The notes beneath the pieces are model-generated. The model searched no databases. It was not told the origin of the DNA and saw only the letters and a program-made list of their open reading frames with translations. This document shows positions 1 through 5,198 of a stretch of DNA of 8,038 nt, piece after piece. The DNA comes from Nitrospirae bacterium GWC2_57_9 (GTDB lineage: Bacteria; Nitrospirota; UBA9217), in NCBI GenBank assembly GCA_001805085.1, contig MHEA01000166.1, positions 10,942 to 18,979 of the forward strand, in the 5' to 3' direction. Each line of letters begins with the position of its first letter. Position 1 is the stretch's first letter. Position numbers and translations under genes: made by a program.

Positions 1-2
1 AT

Positions 3-2216
3 GATGCCGCGACCGGCAGGATCCTCGATGTCAACCAGAGAATGTGTGAAATGTACGGTTACACCCGCGAAGAGGCTCTCGGACTCGATATTGACGCCAC
101 CGGCGCGAACACCCCGCCGTACACGAGGAACGAAGCGCTCGCCAGAATTCAGGCAGCCGTTGCGGGGATTCCCCAGGTCTTCGACTGGCTTGCACGGGCA
201 AAGGACGGCCGGCTGTTCTGGGTCGAGATCAGCCTGCGGCCCGCCAGGATCGGCGATGCCGACCGGTTGATAGCGGTGGTACGGGATATCAGCGAGCGCA
301 AGAAGGCGGAGGAGGAGAAGAATACGGCCATCGCCCGCTTCAGCACGCTCATTGACAGCCTTGACGCTGCGGTGTACGTGGCCGACATGAAAACGTACGA
401 GATCCTCTTTATCAATAAACACGGCAGGGGAATCTGGGGTGACGTCGGCGGGAAGACCTGCTGGAAAACACTGCAGGCCGGCCAGAGCGGTCCCTGTTCT
501 TTTTGCAGCAATGATAAGCTCCTGGATGCCGGCGGGAAACCTGCGGGAACCCATGTCAGTCTGCTGCAGAATACGATAACCAAAGAATGGTATGAGTGCC
601 GCGACCAGGCCATACAGTGGACCGACGGCCGGCTCGTGCGCATGGAGATCGCCATAAATATTACGCCGCGAAAAAGGGCGGAAGACGCCCTGGCTGCGGA
701 AAGAGAACGCCTGGCAGTGACCTTGCGCAGTATCGGCGACGGAGTGATCACGACGGATACGGAAGGCAGGATCGTTCTGTTGAATGCCGTGGCGGAAAAG
801 CTGACCGGCTGGAGCCAGAAAGAGGCGCAGGGCAGGGCATTAACGGAAGTTTTCAACATTATGAACGAAAAGACGCGCAGGACCTGTGAAAATCCGGTTG
901 AGAAGGTGATGACGACCGGCCAGATCATAGGGCTGGCGAATCACACCGTTCTGATCGCCAGAGACGGAACTGAACGCAAGATAGCGGACAGCGGTGCGCC
1001 CATACGGGACCGGGAAAGCCGGATCATCGGCGTGGTCCTGGTTTTCCGGGACGTTACGGAAAAACTCCGCATGGAAGAGGAACTGCTGAAGGTCAGAAAA
1101 CTGGAGTCCGTCGGCATTCTGGCAGGCGGGATCGCCCATGACTTCAATAATATCCTGGCTGCCATTCTCGGCAACATCAGCCTGGTTCTGATGGACCCGA
1201 ACCTGGGGGATAAGGCCCGCAAGCGGCTGAGTGACGCGGAAAAGGCATCGATCAGGGCCAAAGATCTCACCGGTCAGCTGCTTACCTTTTCCAAGGGAGG
1301 AGCGCCGGTCAAAGAAACAGCATCGGTGGGCGAGATCATCAGAGATTCCGCCGAATTCGTCCTGCACGGATGTAACGTAGCCTGTTCCTATGCCGTTCCC
1401 GATGACCTCTGGCTCGTTGACGTGGATAAGGGCCAGATGAGCCAGGTGATTCAGAACATCATCATCAACGCCAAACAGGCCATGCCCGACGGGGGCACTA
1501 TCCGGGTCAGCTGTGAGAATGCAGAATCCCGGTCAAACAACGTTCAGTCCCTGCCCGGACAGGGCAATTATATAAAAATCGAGATAACCGACAGCGGGAC
1601 CGGCATCCCGGACAACATTATGGATAAAATTTTCGATCCCTATTTTACGACCAAGCAGGAGGGAAACGGGTTGGGGCTTGCCATTGCGCATTCCATTGTC
1701 GCGAAACATGACGGCTCCATCGGCGTACGGTCAACACCGGGGAAAGGAACAACCTTTACTCTGTATCTTCCGGTCTCGGTCCGGCAGCAGGCAAAGCAAA
1801 CGGAGCGGGAAACCGCTGCCCCAAGCGCGGCCAGGGCCAAAGTCATGGTCATGGACGATGAGAAAATGATCAGGGACCTCGCCACGGAAATGCTTGAGAC
1901 GCTTGGTCACGACGTGGTTCTTGCCCGGAACGGCGAGGAGGCGATCGAGCTCTTCAAGAAACACCGGGACGCAGGGGAGCCGATCGATATTATCATCATG
2001 GACCTGACCATTCCCGGCGGCATGGGAGGCAGATTTGCCGTTCAGGAGATCCTGACCATGAAACCTGACGCAAAGATCATCGTCTCGAGCGGTTATTCCA
2101 ATGATCCGATCATGGCGAATTGCGAAGAATACGGATTTTGCGCGGCCATTGGGAAACCGTTTGAAATGGAAGAGATCACAAAAGTGATCAATCAACATCT
2201 GCCCGCTGCGCAGTAG
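3..2216 (+). CDS. Hybrid sensor histidine kinase, PAS-PAS-PAS-HisKA-HATPase-REC (5' end missing)
   Basis: The frame is open from the left edge (codon 1 at base 3) and already reads PAS core sequence (ILDVNQRMCEMYGYTREEAL), so the true start is upstream; the ATG at 42 is internal to that PAS domain. Residue numbers count from base 3. PAS1 with its PAC tail covers about 1-100. PAS2 covers about 113-228 and contains C153, C165 and C168. PAS3 covers about 234-355. HisKA has the phospho-acceptor motif GGIAHDFNNIL with H379. HATPase_c has N489 in the N box, D530 in DSGTGIP, IFDPYFTTK, and GNGLGL at 554-559. The C-terminal receiver has acidic pair D618/D619, phospho-acceptor D667 (MDLTIPGG), S695/S696 and K718 (GKPF). 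All catalytic residues are present, so the visible part should autophosphorylate on H379 and pass phosphate to D667. No membrane segment is visible; one may lie upstream. No response regulator lies next to it, so the final output is unknown. Architecture is certain, the signal is not. Confidence 0.95.
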   Translation, partial: DAATGRILDVNQRMCEMYGYTREEALGLDIDATGANTPPYTRNEALARIQAAVAGIPQVFDWLARAKDGRLFWVEISLRPARIGDADRLIAVVRDISERKKAEEEKNTAIARFSTLIDSLDAAVYVADMKTYEILFINKHGRGIWGDVGGKTCWKTLQAGQSGPCSFCSNDKLLDAGGKPAGTHVSLLQNTITKEWYECRDQAIQWTDGRLVRMEIAINITPRKRAEDALAAERERLAVTLRSIGDGVITTDTEGRIVLLNAVAEKLTGWSQKEAQGRALTEVFNIMNEKTRRTCENPVEKVMTTGQIIGLANHTVLIARDGTERKIADSGAPIRDRESRIIGVVLVFRDVTEKLRMEEELLKVRKLESVGILAGGIAHDFNNILAAILGNISLVLMDPNLGDKARKRLSDAEKASIRAKDLTGQLLTFSKGGAPVKETASVGEIIRDSAEFVLHGCNVACSYAVPDDLWLVDVDKGQMSQVIQNIIINAKQAMPDGGTIRVSCENAESRSNNVQSLPGQGNYIKIEITDSGTGIPDNIMDKIFDPYFTTKQEGNGLGLAIAHSIVAKHDGSIGVRSTPGKGTTFTLYLPVSVRQQAKQTERETAAPSAARAKVMVMDDEKMIRDLATEMLETLGHDVVLARNGEEAIELFKKHRDAGEPIDIIIMDLTIPGGMGGRFAVQEILTMKPDAKIIVSSGYSNDPIMANCEEYGFCAAIGKPFEMEEITKVINQHLPAAQ

Positions 2217-2406
2217 CGAACAAGGGATGTTCAGGTGCCCCGGCGGACCGGACGACATACTGCGAGCCGATGAGGAGGTAAAGTTCTTCCGGCAGCCAGA
2301 CACAGGCGGCATATTCAGTCCGCGTCATGGAGATCAGCAGGCCGCCGGCACAGGAATAGAAACATCCCGCCGCTGTCTCTGAACGGCGAGCGGCAAATAA
2401 TAGTTG

Positions 2407-2435
2407 TTGTAATCGCGATGCAACAGATGGATAAT
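2407..2435 (+). promoter_or_regulatory. Possible sigma70 promoter for the radical SAM gene
   Basis: TTGTAA (2407-2412) and GATAAT (2430-2435) are separated by 17 bases and lie in a locally A/T-rich patch of a GC-rich region. The match is 4 of 6 at -35 and 5 of 6 at -10. A transcript from here would have a leader of about 230 bases that includes the hairpin at 2575-2622. This is pattern matching only, and chance matches are common. Confidence 0.3.
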
Positions 2436-2574
2436 GATCCGGCTGTCATTCGCGCTGCACCATACTGTCCCCAACACCTTCTTCCGGTCGGTATCTCCTG
2501 AATCGGTAACTCTGGAGTGAGCGAACTCAGCGGACACGATGCTGACTTGCACCCGGCGTTTACGAGCGCTTGTC

Positions 2575-2622
2575 GCGAGTGCAGGGTGTTCCTGGCTCAA
2601 GAATCGAACTCCCCGCACTCGC
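2575..2622 (+). repeat. Long inverted repeat / hairpin upstream of the radical SAM gene
   Basis: The left arm GCGAGTGCAGGG (2575-2586) is complementary to the right arm CCCCGCACTCGC (2611-2622) at 11 of 12 positions, with one A/C mismatch. The stem continues inward after one T/T mismatch with GTTC (2588-2591) and GAAC (2606-2609), leaving a loop of about 14 bases. That makes 15 pairs in a 17-step stem. It ends 48 bases before the start codon at 2671 and is not followed by a T tract, so a leader structure or protein-binding dyad is more likely than a terminator. Part of the minus-strand sequence looks like a tRNA T-loop, but no tRNA can be folded from it. Confidence 0.6.
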
Positions 2623-2657
2623 ATCATAGGGCGCTTCCATAGTTCTCAGGTTTTTCC

Positions 2658-2664
2658 AAGGAGA
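2658..2664 (+). promoter_or_regulatory. Ribosome binding site deciding the start at 2671
   Basis: AAGGAGA lies 6 bases before the ATG at 2671. This decides between that start and the in-frame ATG at 2539, whose extra 44 residues are unlike the family N-terminus. Confidence 0.85.
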
Positions 2665-2670
2665 TCCGCA

Positions 2671-4182
2671 ATGAACATTCTTCTCGTATATCCGCAGTAT
2701 CCCGTCACGTTCTGGAGCTTCAAGTATGCCCTGAAATTCATCGCCAAGAAGGCGAGCCTGCCGCCCCTGGGCCTCATCACGGTGGCGGCCATGCTTCCGC
2801 GGGAGTGGAAGCAGCGCCTTGTCGACCTGAACACCGTGAAGTTGACCGACGCCGACCTCCGGTGGGCGGACTACGTGCTGGTCTCGGCCATGTCCATCCA
2901 GAAGCAATCCGCGGACGCGGTCATCGAGCGCTGCAAGCGGGCCGGCGTGAAGGTGATCGCGGGCGGGCCGCTCTTCACCGCACATCCCGGAGACTACAGC
3001 CACGTAGACCATCTCGTGCTGAACGAGGCGGAGATCACCCTGCCGCTGTTCCTCGCCGACCTGGACCGGGGCCGGCTGCAGCGGGTCTACACCTGCGAGG
3101 GCTGGGCCGACCTCACCCGAACGCCGCCGCCGCGGTTCGACCTCCTTGCCATGAAGCATTACGCCTCCATGAATATCCAGTATTCCCGCGGCTGCCCTTT
3201 TGCCTGCGATTTCTGCAACATCACGGTGCTCTACGGCCGTGCTCCGCGGACCAAGGATGCGGCACAGGTCGTGGCCGAGCTCGACGCGCTCTACCTCAGG
3301 GGCTGGCGGAGCAGCGTCTTCATCGTGGACGACAACTTTATCGGGAACAAAGGAAAGCTCAAGAAGGAGGTTTTGCCTGCGATCATTGCCTGGATGGAGC
3401 AGCACAGGCATCCCTTCAAGCTCTATACCGAGGTGTCGATCAACCTTGCCGACGACGAGGAACTGATGGCGCTCATGGTCCGGGCAGGGTTCGACCAGGT
3501 GTTCATCGGCATCGAGTCGCCGAACGAGGAAAGCCTCACCGAGTGCAGCAAGCTCCAGAACCGGAACCGCGACCTGATCGCGAATGTCAGGAAGATCCAG
3601 CACGCGGGCCTCGAGGTCCAGGCCGGGTTTATCGTGGGTTTCGACAAGGACCCGGCCGCGATCTTCGAGCGGCTGATCGCCTTCATCCAGGAGAGCGGCA
3701 TCGTGACCGCCATGGTGGGGCTCCTGAACGCGCCGGCGGGCACCAAGCTTCACAGCCGCCTGGAGCAGGAAGGCCGGATCATCACGGCCGCAACCGGCGA
3801 TAACACGGACTTCTCGATCAATTTTGTCCCGAAGATGAACTCCGAAACCCTGGTCAACGGGTACCGGCGGATCCTGCGGACCATTTATTCCCCCAAGCAC
3901 TACTACGCCCGGGTGCGGACGTTTCTGCAGGAGTACCGGCCGCCGCAAAGCATGCGAGGCCGCCTCCGGTTCATGCATGTCCGGGCCATGGCCCAGTCCG
4001 TGGTGCGGCTCGGCATTATCGGCAGAGAGCGGTTCCAGTACTGGAAACTGTTCTTCTGGTCGCTGGTCCGCAAACCGCGGCTTTTCCCGCTCGCCATCAC
4101 CCTCTCGATCTACGGTTTCCATTTCCGCCAGGTCTTCCGGCGGCACGAGAAGCGGCTCCGGGCCGCGCGCGCCTGCCCCTGA
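2671..4182 (+). CDS. B12-binding domain radical SAM protein with C-terminal DUF4070-type region
   Basis: The product has 503 residues. It begins MNILLVYPQYP, as expected for this family, with AAGGAGA 6 bases upstream. Residues 1 to about 145 form a Rossmann-like cobalamin-binding domain, including VIAGGPLF and NEAEITLPLFL. The usual cobalamin DxHxxG motif is absent; DLN (52-54) stands in its place, as in many B12-dependent radical SAM enzymes. The radical SAM core follows, with the 4Fe-4S cluster motif C175-x3-C179-x2-C182 in YSRGCPFACDFCN, then VFIVDDNFIGN and FIGIESPNEESL. The C-terminal part (about 360-503) resembles DUF4070, the region also found in hopanoid C-2 methylase HpnP. The enzyme should cleave S-adenosylmethionine reductively and probably transfers a methyl group or modifies a lipid or other small molecule. 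It is related to HpnP, but differs enough from the HpnP sequence I remember that I do not give that symbol. It is cytoplasmic or membrane-associated; the C-terminus is basic and partly hydrophobic. It stands alone between a long leader and a terminator, so context does not reveal the substrate. Confidence 0.93.
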   Translation: MNILLVYPQYPVTFWSFKYALKFIAKKASLPPLGLITVAAMLPREWKQRLVDLNTVKLTDADLRWADYVLVSAMSIQKQSADAVIERCKRAGVKVIAGGPLFTAHPGDYSHVDHLVLNEAEITLPLFLADLDRGRLQRVYTCEGWADLTRTPPPRFDLLAMKHYASMNIQYSRGCPFACDFCNITVLYGRAPRTKDAAQVVAELDALYLRGWRSSVFIVDDNFIGNKGKLKKEVLPAIIAWMEQHRHPFKLYTEVSINLADDEELMALMVRAGFDQVFIGIESPNEESLTECSKLQNRNRDLIANVRKIQHAGLEVQAGFIVGFDKDPAAIFERLIAFIQESGIVTAMVGLLNAPAGTKLHSRLEQEGRIITAATGDNTDFSINFVPKMNSETLVNGYRRILRTIYSPKHYYARVRTFLQEYRPPQSMRGRLRFMHVRAMAQSVVRLGIIGRERFQYWKLFFWSLVRKPRLFPLAITLSIYGFHFRQVFRRHEKRLRAARACP

Positions 4183-4196
4183 CGATCGTCCAGGGA

Positions 4197-4221
4197 AAAA
4201 GCCCCGGGGAGCGGGGCTTTT
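4197..4221 (+). terminator. Rho-independent terminator after the radical SAM gene
   Basis: GCCCC (4201-4205) pairs with GGGGC (4213-4217) around a 7-base loop. The stem is flanked by AAAA (4197-4200) and TTTT (4218-4221), which can extend it to 9 pairs. T-rich sequence follows. It begins 14 bases after the stop codon at 4180-4182 and closes this transcription unit. Confidence 0.88.
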
Positions 4222-4309
4222 CTGTTTTGAAGGCCTGTTGGGCGATCAAAAAAGGGAATGGCGCTTCGGGAAATACCAAAGGATCAGCCTTGCATTATTG
4301 TCAAATGAG

Positions 4310-4340
4310 TTAAAGCTATTCCGCCAGTAAAGTGTATAAT
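4310..4340 (+). promoter_or_regulatory. Probable sigma70-type promoter for the zinc-ribbon gene
   Basis: A perfect -10 hexamer TATAAT (4335-4340) follows an A/T-rich stretch. The -35 side is poor: TTAAAG (4310-4315) would need a 19-base spacer. The predicted transcript start, near 4347, falls just before the first arm of the foldable leader and just after the upstream gene's terminator, which supports a separate transcription unit. The leader would be about 160 bases. Confidence 0.45.
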
Positions 4341-4349
4341 GATTCCATC

Positions 4350-4429
4350 CCGGAGAAGCGTAGAAAGCGACGGAACTCGATTTTAACGATAAGAAGATTT
4401 ATCGTCTCGTGTGCTGACGCTTACCCCGG
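4350..4429 (+). ncRNA. Candidate structured 5' leader RNA
   Basis: An inner hairpin pairs ACGATAA (4386-4392) with TTATCGT (4399-4405) around a 6-base loop. Outside it AAGCG (4356-4360) pairs with CGCTT (4418-4422), and CCGG (4350-4353) with CCGG (4426-4429), separated by a small internal loop. The three nested helices lie between the predicted promoter and the gene at 4509. It matches no RNA family I know. It may be a regulatory leader, or simply a chance fold. Confidence 0.3.
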
Positions 4430-4508
4430 AATTCACCCCGCTGTCTTCGACGAGTTTCACGGTCCAGACGCGCGTTATAAACAAATCCTGATAGCCTGAG
4501 GAGGCAGC

Positions 4509-4913
4509 ATGTTGGAAAAGAAGTCAATCGGTAAAGACGTTGAGTCCTATTGCGGGAAGTGCAAAGTGAGTCGCGAGCACACCATCATGACCATGGATGG
4601 AGAGACGATCGCCAAAGCGAGATGCAAGATGTGCGGCAGCATGCATAAATTCACGAGCCCCCTTGATGCTCCCAAAGTCCGGAAGCCGAGGGTGAAAAAA
4701 GATGCCGGAGAATTAGCGGAGGCCGCCTGGACAGCCGGTCTTGCAGAGGCAAAAGGAAAAGAGCGTGATTACAGCATGGCTTTGAAATACCGCATAGGCG
4801 ACATTGTCAATCACCAGGTATTCGGCAAGGGCATCGTGATGAAGCTCCATGCCAATAAATGCGATATGTTGTTCAAGGACAGGGAACGGCTGATGGCCTC
4901 GACCAATCAGTAA
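4509..4913 (+). CDS. Small zinc-ribbon protein with CarD/UvrD-tail-like C-terminus
   Basis: The product has 134 residues. The start is set by GAGGAGG at 4498-4504, 4 bases before the ATG. The N-terminus carries two cysteine pairs, C15-x2-C18 and C39-x2-C42 (YCGKCK and CKMCG), spaced as in a zinc ribbon. A lysine-rich linker of about 40 residues follows (52-91). The C-terminus (about 93-131) reads YRIGDIVNHQVFGKGIVMK, then a hydrophobic strand DMLF. This is the small beta-barrel pattern GDxVxHxxFGxGxV, seen in CarD-type RNA polymerase-binding domains and in the C-terminal tail of UvrD/PcrA helicases. I remember similar uncharacterised proteins in Geobacter relatives. A nucleic-acid or RNA-polymerase-linked regulatory role is an inference; no function is established. 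No signal peptide or membrane segment is present, so it is cytoplasmic. It appears to be a single-gene unit with its own promoter. Confidence 0.85.
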   Translation: MLEKKSIGKDVESYCGKCKVSREHTIMTMDGETIAKARCKMCGSMHKFTSPLDAPKVRKPRVKKDAGELAEAAWTAGLAEAKGKERDYSMALKYRIGDIVNHQVFGKGIVMKLHANKCDMLFKDRERLMASTNQ

Positions 4914-5000
4914 GCTTGCCTCCGACGTATCCGAACTTTCAAATCTTCACTCCTGAAACCGTTGTCGCTTCTCAGCGCGCCTCCCTGGATATTTGCGTTC

Positions 5001-5033
5001 GATATCATAACGCTCTGATAACGTTTTGATATC
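5001..5033. repeat. Inverted repeat in the spacer after the zinc-ribbon gene
   Basis: GATATCA (5001-5007) is the exact reverse complement of TGATATC (5027-5033). After a T/T mismatch, AACG (5009-5012) pairs with CGTT (5022-5025), leaving a 9-base loop. This gives 11 pairs. There is no T tract and it lies about 90 bases after the stop codon, so it is at best a weak terminator; an operator-like dyad is equally possible. Confidence 0.45.
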
Positions 5034-5063
5034 CTGGCCCGGCTAAACCGGAACCAAAACCTT

Positions 5064-5167
5064 TTTGCCTCAGAGGACCCGGAGAACACAGAGGGAAAGG
5101 AAAAACAAGGAATAGACTATTAACTATTCTTCAGCTGTTCTCTCTGCCTTCTGCCCTCTGTGGCAAA
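5064..5167. repeat. CAGAGG-rich palindromic intergenic repeat
   Basis: The ends form an inverted repeat: TTTGCCTCAGAGG (5064-5076) against CCTCTGTGGCAAA (5155-5167), complementary at 12 of 13 positions. A second left-side copy, CACAGAGGG (5087-5095), is perfectly complementary to CCCTCTGTG (5154-5162). Inside lies a small hairpin, GAATAG (5110-5115) with CTATTC (5124-5129). The CACAGAGG-type wording is one I recall as dispersed in intergenic regions of many environmental bacteria. Only this copy lies in the window, so its dispersed nature is inferred. Confidence 0.6.
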
Positions 5168-5184
5168 TATTCCCCCCCCATTTT

Positions 5185-5190
5185 AAGGAG
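5185..5190 (+). promoter_or_regulatory. Ribosome binding site deciding the TTG start of the glucan synthase
   Basis: AAGGAG lies 8 bases before TTG at 5199. An in-frame stop (TAA, 5184-5186) overlaps it, so the frame cannot begin further upstream. The next in-frame ATG (5331) would remove 44 residues and has no comparable site. Confidence 0.8.
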
Positions 5191-5198
5191 CCTATCCA

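Larger units (their letters stand above)
2217..2670. other. 454-base spacer between kinase and radical SAM gene
   Basis: I find no convincing gene here. A weak dyad GAACA/TGTTC lies just after the kinase stop (2218-2232) but has no T tract, so it is not a good terminator. A possible sigma70 promoter (2407-2435) and a strong hairpin (2575-2622) are listed separately. On the minus strand 2334-2627 is open for 97 codons, but its product is arginine-rich and matches nothing I know. An ATG at 2539 is in frame with the radical SAM gene and would add 44 residues that do not look like the family. Confidence 0.6.
4222..4508 (+). other. Spacer and leader of the zinc-ribbon gene
   Basis: No open frame of interest is present. 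The stretch holds a promoter-like TATAAT (4335-4340) and, starting about 10 bases after it, a foldable segment (4350-4429). The remaining 80 bases up to the ribosome site show nothing I can name. No cobalamin, c-di-GMP or other riboswitch consensus that I know is visible. Confidence 0.5.

Noticed and set aside
1..270. 89-codon frame starting at base 1
   Set aside because: It is a shadow of the kinase frame, which reads PAS sequence over the same bases.
2218..2232. Small dyad GAACA/TGTTC as a terminator of the kinase gene
   Set aside because: It has only 5 pairs and no T tract.
2334..2627. 97-codon minus-strand frame in the spacer after the kinase
   Set aside because: The product is arginine-rich with no domain I recognise and no strong ribosome site. 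It could be a remnant, but nothing shows this.
2587..2630. tRNA-like T-loop (GTTCGATTC) on the minus strand
   Set aside because: No acceptor stem, anticodon arm or D arm can be built around it. The arms are explained by the hairpin at 2575-2622.
2539..2670. 44-residue N-terminal extension of the radical SAM protein
   Set aside because: The family starts at MNILLVYPQYP and a strong ribosome site precedes 2671. The extension overlaps the hairpin and is not family-like.
2560..4146. Open frame of 528 codons on the minus strand
   Set aside because: It is antisense to the radical SAM gene, which has the CxxxCxxC motif and a good ribosome site. The antisense product is full of charged and Pro/Gly residues without a domain.
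4993..5021. TTGCGT with a following -10-like element as ndvB promoter
   Set aside because: The element at the right spacing (TGATAA) matches the -10 consensus poorly and overlaps the dyad.
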